Below are positions 46,185-56,478 of a stretch of 64,000 nucleotides of DNA, one piece after another. Source of the stretch: Holothuria scabra (Eukaryota; Echinodermata; Holothuroidea; Aspidochirotida; Holothuriidae); the NCBI GenBank assembly GCA_037179385.1, contig CM074194.1:4295001-4359000 (forward strand), given 5' to 3'. A program made the position numbers and the translations under genes. The notes beneath the pieces are model-generated. The model was given only the letters and a program-made list of their open reading frames with translations, was not told the origin of the DNA and did no database searches. The stretch's first letter is position 1. Each line of letters begins with the position of its first letter.

Positions 46185-47199
46185 CACTCTAAAAAACAAT
46201 GGGTAAAAGGCTTTGGGCAAATTCCAAAGTGCTCAACATGGGCATATCATTGCTCAACAAATAGGTAAACAAGATACCGATATTTGTTGGGTAAATTACG
46301 GTTAGGTAAAATCCAAGTGTTGGTAAAAGGTGTTGGACAAGCCTTAAAGTACCCAACATTTGGGTAAAATGTTATTGACCAAGCAGATGATTAGTAAAAG
46401 ATCAGTTAAGTTTTACAGATAGTTATACAAAGTACAGTAATTGAAAGCGGTTACGATCTCATGGTTGGATAAGGTTGGGTGTGGTAAGTAATTGCTAGCG
46501 GTAGAATACTGTAGCAGTAAAACTCTGGACGAAATTACTTAAAGAACAATGCTTGTATAGAAAAAAAATCACTACTACGTAATCAATGGTACAAGAAATA
46601 CAAAGTGCAAGATTGGGACTATAACTTCAAACTATCCACTTCCCTCTTTACTCACCATGTACATTGTCATTGGTGCCTCCAACCGTTCCTGGAGGGCAAA
46701 CGGTGTAAGCTCTAGGGAACCTTGTTAAATATTCTCCTTGTCCAAAGCATATGTTATTATATATATGGAAATCCAAACAACACCCAACAGTACATCTGTT
46801 GTGCAATATGGTTGGGTAGTTTCTTTTGCCCAAATAATGAGTAAAACGCTTTTCCAACTAAGTTGGGCAGTCTTTTACCCAATTTTGGTCAGGAGGCACA
46901 GTTATAGTTAGGAGTTTAACGACCCAGTTTCCAACCTTTTGGTTCAAGTCGAGCTACCCACGGCCTTTTTCCAGTTGTGACTGGTTTTTCCTACTCCATT
47001 GTTTATACCGGGCACCAAGCACAATGGCAGTAGGTTCCGTTATTCTTCGTAAGTCTTCGGTATGACCCGACCGGCGCTCGAACTCCCGCGACCTCCCGAT
47101 TCCAAGTCGGATGCTTTAACCACTTGACCATGCAGGAGGCATACGGAACCAACGGTTGGGTAATTTTATGCCTAAGTTGAGTAACCTTTTTTTAGAGTG
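46185..47199. mobile_element. CACTC-ended MITE of the GTTGGGCAA family, copy 2, with SINE inside
   Basis: Starts CACTCTAAAAAACAATGGG and ends TTTTTTTAGAGTG, flanked by TG on both sides (46183-46184 and 47200-47201). The core from about 46370 to 46700 matches the 40630-41491 copy: AGATGATTAGT, AGATCAGTTAAG, ATCTCATGGTTG, CGGTAGAATA and ACAAGAAATACAAAG. A SINE (46899-47132) with its own 9-bp duplication is inserted in the right part. Removing it and one duplication copy leaves about 772 bp. Confidence 0.85.
46899..47132 (-). mobile_element. tRNA-derived SINE with 9-bp target duplication
   Basis: Flanked by CAGGAGGCA at 46890-46898 and 47133-47141. On the minus strand the head reads CATGGTCAAGTGGTTAAAGC with the A box at 47130-47120 and a B box GAGTTCGAGCGCC about 45 bases on. 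The body includes GGGTCATACCGAAGAC, GGAACCTACTGCCATTG, AAAAAGGCCGTGGGTAGCTC and GGTTGGAAACTGGGTCGTTA, ending in TAACTATAACTG. This is the best-delimited copy of the family in the window; length 234 bp. Confidence 0.9.
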
Positions 47200-47201
47200 T
47201 G

Positions 47202-47840
47202 CATATCGAAAAGTTTGTACCCAATAAATCATTTGCTCATTTTACACCAAAACTCTAAATTCTGCCAATTAAGGTAAATTAAATCGATTATAGTGCAAAA
47301 AGCTCATAAAATGACAATTTATTGAAAATACGTTTTTGACGATTTCAAATTTACAAATTTTCCCGAAATGGAAGGATTTTCTCAAAATAATGTCTCATTT
47401 CATGCCAAAACCAAGCGGTTACACAACATTATCGATCCAAACATGTTCTTCTCCCCATACCTAGGACACACAGCTATCAGAAACAACTGTGGCCATGTGA
47501 ATACAGCCTATTTATGGTTGCAAGTATTACTAAACCTTGAATGAAATCCCTTTTCCCCATAATTATACATCAGAACCACAAACTGACCCCCCCCCCCCCC
47601 AAAGGAGGGTGTGCCCGATAAAAAAAATATTTTCTGGATGCACAATCGTATGAACATCACAACTCGTCTAGCTTAGCAAGATCCTGAACTACATAAAAAC
47701 GAAAACCCTATAAATAAAGTATGGGCCAACACAGCATGACGCGTTCACGAGGTTTTTGATCGCAGGGAGTTGATGATAGCAACTTTTTCGATAAGCGATA
47801 CCAGTCTGGTGTCGCCAATGTATTGTCGAGAAGAAAACCC
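47202..47840 (+). repeat. Dispersed repeat R2, copy 1
   Basis: Shares in order with 62843-63605: CATTTGCTCATTT-CACCAAAA, TTTTTGACGATTTCAAA, TCATTT-ATG-CA, CGGTT-ACA, GGTGTGCCC, a GAACATCACAA/GGACATCACAA phrase, GCGTT-ACGAGGTT and ACTTTTTCGATA. It contains a C run at 47588-47600 that the other copy lacks. No TIR or frame is evident. Confidence 0.7.
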
Positions 47841-48295
47841 TGCATGGTAGGCTATGTATTTATTCGTGGAGATACGGGTCCCGTGATCTGGAGGGAAAAG
47901 AACACTAAAAACTACACGCATTGGTGTAGTGGAAGGGGCAGGATGTCCCCCTCCCCAGGCAGGTGATCAGGTCCTTAGTTCTCACCAACCCAAAACAGAA
48001 ATCCCAGCTATGCTAGTACTTTGGCCGACTAAACATTGGGGACCGTGATATCGTACAGTAAATATCTGAATACTCCCCACCTGCAACCACCCCCACCCAC
48101 CGAAATTTGAAGGTAAGCCTTATATTGGGAAAACGAAAGTATGGATTTTAGTCATAAAAAGAGACTGTTAGTGCCACTTCCACTCATGGTGGCTCTCCGT
48201 TTAGCTGATGGCACTGCTTGCCCCACCACTCAACGCCGCTTTTCCCCACCGGGTGCCCCTACCGCTCCCGATGAAAACGTCTGATTACGCCACTG
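47841..48295. repeat. Possible hAT fragment ending TGATTACGCCACTG
   Basis: The end CTGATTACGCCACTG at 48281-48295 is a CAGTGGCGTAATCAG-type terminus. A possible partner CATTGGTGTAGTGG lies at 47919, but the flanks do not match, so this may be a degenerate or single-ended copy. Confidence 0.35.
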
Positions 48296-49793
48296 TAATT
48301 GATAGGCTATCTGGCTACTTATCATTTTAAAGTGATGTCCTGGAGAGTCACCCTTGCGTTAATCCGTCCACATTTGCTGGGCCGTGACGGTTAGTGGTAG
48401 GTGTCAATTGTCGGTGTCATGGCACGTCACAGCTCCACTACGGAATTCGCTGTTGACCCTTTCACTGTAGTCCTATATATACCAATACGCACTGAGCTGG
48501 ATAGCATTTGGATACGCACTTACAGCACTGTTGGACGCGAAAAAAGACGGCCCGCCGTGCGCAGTGGCAGATGACTTGTTGAAAAACATACACATTGCAC
48601 TCTAAACAAGAAAATACATTACTTACGTTTAGCGTTGACGTATTCGTTATTCGCAGCGTAATTTTCCAAATCGGCCATGGGATCTCCGCTCCATAAACTC
48701 ATTGTTAATTATTATGTTAGTAGATACCGCACAGACACACTCGGTAGAATAAACCAATCGAAGAGCAAACATGACATGAGTATTGCCTACAACTCTTCAC
48801 TAAAAACCCTTGTACAGGGATCACATTCGTATTCCTTGCACTGAATGTTGATATACGACAAAGCCTAGTAGTATGTACACAGAAAAGATCCTTCACTTTA
48901 CGAACGGCGGAAAGGAGGAAGTCCCTTGTAATATCAACGCTAGGCATATATGATACTCAAATATTTCCTCTTACTCGTGTCTGTTTGGGAAATGCCAAGA
49001 TCGACCCGTTTGTTGGAGTTGCTATTAAAAGCTAAAACACGGGCATGCATTATAACCCTACATAACCCGAGCAAAGAACCGAGTTGTAACATCCGTTGAC
49101 CAAAAATTAGAAAACCCCCTTTAAACGCGTACTTAGCGTAACGTGATACCGTTTAAAACTCACACGGTGCACTCGAGTGCATCGAGGCAAAGTAAATACT
49201 AACCCATCTTTCTAGTCAAGTTTATGGTCTTCGAAACCAGTTGCATAAAACATAAGGCAGGTTTGTGAGGTGCGGTCGAACTCACAGTTATTTGATCGGA
49301 TAATGAAAGTAACTCATAATCAAGCTAGTGCGACAAGTGACGGTCTCTTCCATTCGATCGAACTGAAGGTAGACTCACAGTCTTGAGCATATAGGCCGAC
49401 AGTGTCGGCAAAGAACGCGTAGATTTCCCCCTCAAAGCAGAGCGAACCTGAGAGAAGACCTTCGACTTATACATCGTAAACCATGGTAGATTACAGATAA
49501 CAGTTATACCTCGACATACTCGCCGTCTCATTATACGTTCAAACCATTGACTGAGCGGAAAGTGAAACAGGGATTTTTTTATTTTTTCGAGTTTCAAATG
49601 AAAGCCTTTGTTTAGTTTTGAGTGAAACGCAGCCGACTGAAGCAATAACTTCAGGCTTTTCAGAAACACCATGACCCATAACCTACGCGCTGAAAGTCTC
49701 AACATTGAGGCTCTTAAAGGGCAAGACAGGACAGTCGCGCCGACTTTTAAAGCAAAAGCCTGCTTAATCCCACAATTTCCTGCTTAGCCTTAG
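48296..49793. other. Non-coding stretch with a 126-codon minus frame
   Basis: The frame at 49705-49325 is basic and serine-rich with no motif that I recognise. Composition here is less AT-rich than the neighbours. It could be an exon or a chance frame; I do not call it as a gene. Confidence 0.3.
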
Positions 49794-50090
49794 CCTATTT
49801 ATGATATTAATCGTTATTATACTGGTATTTTCATATTCAACTGGTTAAGTGATTCACTCCCGTCAACATTTAAAACTTACTTTGAATTGCGTACTGGCAC
49901 ATATTCCTACCCCTGTCGACATCGAAACCACATAGCAATACCTTTTTTTAGACTTAGATCCTCCCAGTTTGGAATTCGGTTTAATGGTCCCAAATTATGG
50001 AACTCGTTTCCCAATGATATTCAAGAGTGTAAACTTTTAAGTACATTTAAGAAGCAATTAAAAGATCATTTTATCACCAACTACCTCTGA
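49794..50090 (+). pseudogene. C-terminal remnant of a LINE reverse-transcriptase ORF
   Basis: An open frame of 98 codons follows a stop at 49791-49793 and ends with TGA at 50088-50090. It reads in order SLPSTF, YFELRTG, then GIRFNGPKLWNSFPNDI, STFKKQLKDHF and ITNYL. The pattern LP-F..YF, TR/RTG, G..LWN.LP..I, FK..LK..L closes many non-LTR retrotransposon ORF2 proteins (CR1/L2/Jockey-like). The catalytic reverse-transcriptase motifs lie upstream in a full element and are absent, so this is a 5'-truncated copy. The C-terminal frame itself is intact, which suggests a fairly young insertion. Confidence 0.75.
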
Positions 50091-50342
50091 ATAATTTTAA
50101 TTCTTTGCTATCTGTTCCATTTATTTGTGTTTTTGTGTTTCTTTTTCTGTATTATATATGTGTTTTGTAGTAATTGTTTTCTGTTAATTTAAGTCTAAAG
50201 GGGTGTCAACGTACATAAGCTCCCTGGAGCTTCTTGTTGTCACTCCTCAGTCTCTTCAGTACCCTGTACATACAAATAATTCATAACATATTTCTTTATA
50301 TGAAAGACTGAAATAAAGTTCTATGAAATTGAATTGAATTGA
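50091..50342 (+). mobile_element. LINE 3' untranslated region with repeated tail
   Basis: Continues the LINE remnant. It is T-rich, with AATAAAG near 50311, and ends in a short GAATT/TTGAATTGAA repeat at about 50324-50342. A microsatellite-like tail instead of poly(A) is typical of CR1/L2-type LINEs. The hairpin-like phrase AGCTCCCTGGAGCT lies at 50218-50231. I did not identify a target duplication. Confidence 0.7.
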
Positions 50343-52197
50343 GTATCTGAATTCTACTACCGATATTAATTCAAGTTGGTGTAATTTCAGTTGCTGAAAC
50401 GACTCAATGATGGTAAAAACGCGATATGCAATTTAAACGGGAAAATAAACCGTCCTAGTTCTGAGGCATTGCGGGCACACTTATGCAAGAATGGCTTTTG
50501 TATGAAAAAATGTTTATAGTTCTTATAAATAGGGGTGTAGATTCGATGGCAATATGGGGAAAAACATATTATTTTGCCCCCAATAATTCAAGCAGATTAA
50601 GAAAAAAAAAAAAAAAAACAGGCAGAATAAACAAAGTATATTATTGTGGTATGCAAATTAGCCTACTTTAGGGCTCTGAGAAACTGAAAGTCAATTTGAG
50701 CCTATTTTAAAGTGACAGTTCTGCATTTATAATGCGCTATCTATCTTTGTTTGTCTATATGCGTGTCAAAGTGAGTATGCATATTTGTTTGTGTGTGTTT
50801 AGGTGTGCGGTTCGCGTTCTTTTGGGTAGATTGCTGATAGAGGAGTCACGGACACGATATAAGGTTCTCAGGGCTGTTGGAATATTCGGAGACAAAAGTC
50901 ACTGACTTCAAAACATTGCAAAAATTTTTATTTCTATAGGTGAAAAATTGTATCTCAATAGCATGTAGCATTTTGAATACTGATACTAATTTTTAAAGTG
51001 CTATTTTTTCGTGGGATTTGGTGGGCGAATCTGGGATGTGCGTTATCGAGGCACATTAATTTGGCATTGGATCTACAACATATATTTATAATTTTGATTT
51101 CGCTACAGGCAATATTAAGAGATATTCTTTTATATACCCTACATATGGTGTTGGGTTTATGTTAAATCTGCAGGAAAAGATATTACATTTCAACAGTGTC
51201 TCTTTTCAAGGACAAACTGGATGTTCAATTACAAACAAAAGCAGAAGGAATTCGAGGAAATGAACCCACATTACATAACTTTCTGTGGCTTTTTGAACAG
51301 TGAATAGTGCCAGCAGGTTTTTTTTTTTGTAACCAAAATAAACAATATCTTGAACTAGGGAATGTGTATTGCAACATAGTTTGGAGGACATAAACTGGAA
51401 TATTTTTTGTTCTTCTGGGACTCGGACCACAGTGGACATGCGGTGACCGGGAAGAAGCTCTGACAATTTACAAATCTTCTGCATCTCTTGTCGGATTGAA
51501 CAACTCATGTTTGCCAACTATAGTAAATAGGCTATATATGTTTTGTATCGCAATTTATCAAAGAAATGGAATTTGGCTACACTAATTATTTTGTGAAGTC
51601 ACATTGACAGACAGCTTTTATGGGACATCGGGTGATGATAATGACAAACTTTGTGTGGTTGTATGGTTTCCCTAAAAGTGTACATTTTTGTGCAGAATTT
51701 TACGAAGGCAGATGCACGAATCAACGAATATTTAAAAAGACAACAGCTACACTACGGGAAGTGAATACGGTGAACAAAAGTGATAATGACTCATAAAACA
51801 TAGGCTCATACTTTGCCGCTGCATGTTTTTATGACGAAACACAACTGATCTCCATGACTCCGTAATAATCGGATAACAAGAACTAAATGTTACTACATAG
51901 CCTGCGTATTGGAGTGAACGAGTAGAAACAACGGAAAAGGGTTGGTGTGTAATAGATAACAGAAACAATAGAGGAAGTTAACTCCTCAAGCTAAAATAAC
52001 ACGTGTAGAAGGTCATTAACACTAAACGCATCTTCTCCATAAGACTAATACATTACTGATGAAGCGCAATACACACTTTAGTTCAACAGAAGCCTGCACT
52101 CAGCATTGCAGATCTCCTTCCGTAAACTTAGCCATGGATACATGAGGTCGAAATCTGTACGGAAGCCGATACAAACTGCAAGATTAACTGTTTTCAA
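50343..52197. other. Non-coding stretch
   Basis: A run of A at 50601-50618; a 103-codon minus frame at 51517-51206 without recognised motifs. No repeat relation seen elsewhere in the window. Confidence 0.4.
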
Positions 52198-52205
52198 GCT
52201 GTACA

Positions 52206-52526
52206 CAGTAGCAGGTGCAGAATTTCAAAATTGAGGGGGGGGGGGGGGGCAAACTTTGCCCAAATGGTAACGTTGGAGAGGGGGGGTCAAACCCAGCCCA
52301 AAGTACACGCTCCTAGGGTGGGGGTACAGGAGAAGAAGCCCCCGGAAGCTCTGAGGGTTTAGAGCATCTCTGGATGAAAAATTAAATCTCTGGAGAGGTA
52401 TATTATTTATATTTTCGGCGAAACCACTCAACTTACCTATCTTCGGGACAATTAGGGGGGCAAGGAAAAAATCTCAGGGCAAATTCCCCCTCTTGACACC
52501 CCCCCCCCCTTGCACCGCCGCCACTG
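52206..52526. mobile_element. 321-bp hAT-like MITE with perfect 8-bp duplication
   Basis: Flanked by GCTGTACA at 52198-52205 and 52527-52534. The right end CGCCGCCACTG is a CAGTGGCGG-type terminus; the left end CAGTAGCAGGTGCAG is diverged. Long G and C runs lie just inside the two ends. The phrase GAAGCCCCCGGAAGCTC near 52335 links it to the GC-rich repeat at 9156-9430. Confidence 0.85.
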
Positions 52527-52534
52527 GCTGTACA

Positions 52535-53344
52535 TACTGTCCTTGACAATTAATACGTTGCATACCAGGGGTGGTAGGTTAAATGTGTACATTTGGGCAA
52601 TTCTACGCAGAAGTAGACACGACTGCCAAATTGTAAAAGGAAACCTAGCATCAGTAAACTTGGCATCAGAGTAAAGGTAATAGTTTAAATTTTCCAGCAA
52701 ATATTGTTGTTTCTCAAAAAGCACAATATACTTAATTCTACTGCATAAAATAATTAACCCAAATAAATGTCTAGCAAAAACTGTCATATGGTAAATTTTG
52801 TATCAGGTGTTATCATCACATATTTACCACAAATGAAATAAAAGTTTTGATTTTAGCAGCATTTCACTCTAACAGCCAACTAATTAAGTTCTCGCATCAT
52901 GTCGCGGCGTTACCCAATATTATTATGGCAGTCTTTAATAGTGTGGAAGAGATACGAATTGGAATAGAACATTTTTGTAATGCAAATCATTTTCACCACG
53001 GCCTACAACTTTCAGGCACATTATTTCCCATCGTTAATTAACTACACCAGTTGAAATATGTCACGACAATAATTTTTGGTAATGTTGTGACAGTAATCTG
53101 GTATTGTCGTGACTGATATTCATTTACTGTATAGCGTCTCCCAATTAGAACAGTTAAAGAGGTTGCTAGTGCTGACGTCACACCACCCAATTGAAATAAT
53201 GATTTCTTGTAAACTTCCTGCCCACCTCGATGATGTACGATACTAAACATTTATGGGATATTTCAAAAAGCAAATAGAGGGTCAATTTGTCAATTAGGAG
53301 TACCCAATCTTGAGTTAAAAGAAGCGTTTAAGGTTATACCAAGT
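52535..53344. other. Non-coding stretch, AT-rich
   Basis: No gene. Short frames only. The word ATATTCATTTACTGTAT near 53117 and neighbouring phrases are single-copy here. Confidence 0.4.
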
Positions 53345-53835
53345 GTTGACATGTTAGAGGGGTACTTACTCTAAGCATTTTGGTGAAATTTGCATTAAAA
53401 TCGGACTTTTGGTTCTCAAGATATGAGCAAGTAAACGTTGTCACGTTTTCAACAAGAAGTGAACTTGAAGCAAGCATGCACATGTGACATCATATCTCCA
53501 CATTAATGGACAGTCTTTTATTTTTCTTTAAAATTTACAGATTATTTTCTCCTCAACAATCCCTTACTATAAGGATGTGGTTGCATATGAGAAGTTAACA
53601 AAGGGTGCATTCCCCTAAGGAAGTCATATAAGTTCAAGATCAACAAAACAGGAAGTGATATAACCTCTGCTGTCCTTAAGTTCACTTTTGAACACAAATG
53701 TAGTACATCGTTTACTGATATCTCGAGAAATATATGTCCAATTTGAGTGGAAATTTCACCACACTGTGTAGATTTGGTTCCTCTTTTACATATGAAAAAT
53801 TAATTTTTTGCTTTAACTTCCCCTTTAACATGAAA
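53345..53835 (+). repeat. Dispersed repeat R1, copy 3 (near full length)
   Basis: Reads GTTGACATGTTAGAGGGGTA, TCTAAGCATTTTGGTGAAAT, GGTTCTCAAGATATGAGC, TTTTCAACAAGAAGTGAAC, CATGTGACATCATAT, TTTTCTCCTCAACAATCCC, GATATAACCTCTGCTGTCC, TCTCGAGAAATATATGTCC and TTTAACTTCCCCTTTAAC. It is the best reference copy of the family in the window, together with copy 1. Confidence 0.85.
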
Positions 53836-53992
53836 ATATCACCTATGAGGCCCCATTCTGACCAACAACTGTTATTACAATGCATATAAAGATTTATAAG
53901 CCTAGGCTAAACAAAACCAGTAGTAGGGGGTAAGTTCAAATGACGACATCCGAGAAAGACTAATTGAGACGGACATTTCTCAAAAGAAGATG

Positions 53993-54365
53993 CAAGTTTT
54001 AATATTTTAGAGGGGTACTTTATTCTAAGCAGTTTGGTGAAATTTGCATTGATACCCGTTGGGTGGTTCTCAAGATATGAGACAGTAAAGTTGTTATATT
54101 TTCAACAAAAAGTGAACTTGAAGCAAGCACATGTGACATAATATCCTCGCGTAAATGGACAGTCTTTTGTTTTGCTTTAAACTTTACAACCAATTTATTC
54201 CTAAAAATCCAATATTATCAGAATGTAATGACATAAGTGGCATGAGAACTTTGCAAACTTCCCACCAGCACAAGAAGGTTCTATCCATATATTAACTGCA
54301 AGGTCAACACAATACTTTCTTCACAAATGAAAATTAAATTTTTGCCTAAAATTCACTTTAAAATC
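53993..54365 (+). repeat. Dispersed repeat R1, copy 4 (3' part deleted)
   Basis: Follows copy 3 after about 158 bp in the same orientation: AAGTTTTAATATTTTAGAGG, TCTAAGCAGTTTGGTGAAAT, GGTTCTCAAGATATGAG, AAAGTGAACTTGAAGCAAGC, ACATGTGACATAATAT, AAGTGGCATGAGAAC and CAAGGTCAACACAA. It then skips the CTCTGCTG to CTCGAGAAATAT section and resumes at TTCACAAATGAAA. Confidence 0.8.
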
Positions 54366-54919
54366 TGTAAAAGCATATAGGAAAGGTGAAATTTTCTACC
54401 CAAGTGAATTTTCTAGGGGCACGCCTAACGGTAGTCCTCTTTGCCAGTTTGCTAGGACACGACCATTAGGAGTTGTCAACCTAAACAATTGTTGCAGTCT
54501 CCGGCGGAGCGGGACCAAACTTTCCTACAATGGCACTTAAAGGGGCGAATCTGGAAAATTCTTTGTGAAAAGCCCTTTTCAACCAGTCAACTTTAAATTA
54601 AAAAATAAGAATCCCATCCTCAACAGCAGTTGTAAAGAAAGAAGTTCGGAATTTTGACGGGGGAGGAAGAGGGAGGGGAACGCAATGATCCAATCTTTTC
54701 TCTTCTTTCAGAGCCTATTGATCACATTGTACATCGTATTGCCCTTCTTTTGAGGGCGATACGATGACGAAAAATCATGTGCTAGTGATTGACCTTCACA
54801 AAAATGGTGTATGGACCGGGGAAGGGGGAACGGGAAAGTACCCGTGATCTTTTGGACAGTAACGCAATTTTGCGAGCAGAGCGGAAAGCTTTTCTGCAGA
54901 AGAAAAACCACAAACAACT
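54366..54919. other. Non-coding stretch
   Basis: No gene or clear repeat recognised. A purine-rich patch lies near 54655-54680. Confidence 0.4.
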
Positions 54920-55110
54920 TCTAATTTACAAGCCTGGGAAATGACATTTTGACTGTCTGCACTGGGGTTTAATTCTATTTTTTAAACTATTCTATACGCT
55001 GCGCTATAACCCATGGTAGCATTCCGCTTTTATATATTGCATTTCCTTTCGCACAGAGTATGCTCTGCCCCAAGCTGACTATGAAATTTATCTGGCATAG
55101 GCCTATTTTT
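54920..55110 (+). repeat. Fragment related to repeat L
   Basis: CTAATTTACAAGCCTGGGAAATG, here given as two parts CTAATTTACAAG and CCTGGGAAATG, then GACTGTCTG, TATACGCTGCGCTATA, CCATGGTAGC and TCCGCTTTTAT follow 17380-17480 in order. The divergence is high. Confidence 0.55.
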
Positions 55111-56266
55111 AAACTGCTAAATTAGATCGACTTTTGCTAGAACAAGGGCGAACTTGTAGATGTGTCATCATTTGTGGTATTTCGGGGAAATGCTATTTTT
55201 CGGGCATATTCGGTTTTGCCCACCACCCACCCACAAAATGAAGGGACCTCATAGGTCTATGCTTTACTACAGTCCAAAAATCTGCAGGATCGCGAGATGA
55301 GTCCGAGAAAACATCCAATAGAATTCGATTTCAATTTTTCTTGAAATTGCAAATCTCTGAAACGATGTAGAAGAGTTTAAACTTTATTCAAATATGTTTG
55401 GAAAAAGCCTACGGCATCTGCTCGTGAAATCTTTGGTGGCAAAATTTTTGCTGCATTGATTGTTGGCCTACCTTCCTGTTGACAGATAAGTGGACTTGAT
55501 CATATATTTGAGATGGGAATAATCACGAACTTGCGTCATGAGTTACTGCTGGTCATTCAGTATTTGAAGGATTCGGTTTGTTTATGGTCCGTTTATCTCC
55601 ATCGAGAGAGAGGTTCCTTTTACGAAGTTCAAGAGCTGAAGTGAGAAATAGGGAACTTTCTAACTTCCTTGAAAAGATTTATATCAGCTCTCTGCTTACA
55701 ATTGTAGTACACAAGTATGATAGATAACCCAATTGACACGCCGGAAAACGGTTCATATGGCGAATGGCAAGGGCATTCTGTACAAGGAGGGCTTTATAAT
55801 GTTTTTAGTATGGGTACGGTGTGCTCAGAGAGATTGTGAACTGATGAACAGTTCAGCAAGGGATTTTTAAGTTCGAGGGGTGAAAATGGTCGTGGCACAT
55901 GGCAGGCTTTTGAAAACATAACAGCACTCCGGCAGGCAATTGTGCTCCAGTCCGTCAGGAGGGTGGACGGTCTCTCCCGAACCACACATGCACAGTGTAA
56001 ATTTAGTATGGCCTGCTTTTCGTACGGCTCTGATGATCCTATAAAACTTTCGGTGAAACGTAGGGCTTCGCTGCTTGTAATGAGCCCCCAAAATTATAAG
56101 TTAGGTTCAAACGTATGCCACGGACTGTCTTACGTTGCTCTAACCCGCAATTCCCTGCTCTAACGTAACACTCATCAATCCAACCGCCGGGAGTTTTCAG
56201 TAACTTATGACGGTGGTAAGGCCTATTTAAGCTTGAAAGTAATGTCGTGGGCTAATTATTTTATTT
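55111..56266. other. Non-coding stretch
   Basis: Overlapping frames on both strands at 55794-56163 shadow each other and show no domain. No repeat relation established. Confidence 0.4.
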
Positions 56267-56314
56267 TGGTTTAAGTCGGGCGGGCTTGCGCCCTTTTCCA
56301 GTTGTGGCTAAAGG
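56267..56314 (-). repeat. Possible SINE fragment
   Basis: GGTTTAAGTCGGGC and CCCTTTTCCAGTTGTGGCT match the minus-orientation body of the SINE at 46899-47132 (GGTTCAAGTCGAGC, GCCTTTTTCCAGTTGTGACT). Only about 48 bp. Confidence 0.45.
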
Positions 56315-56478
56315 GAAAACGCAAACTGTTGCGAAATTCCGTCACATCGCGGAAAAGCTTTCATGAGAAAAAGGGATTTACCAATCATTCATTCTGTAAG
56401 ACATTACGCTGTAGTAAATTGAACTACATCCACCATACCCTATTTTCTGGTGTAATCTCGATTCGCAGCATGTTACTC

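Noticed and set aside
49325..49705. 126-codon minus-strand frame
   Set aside because: Basic, low-information sequence with no recognised motif and no start or splice support.
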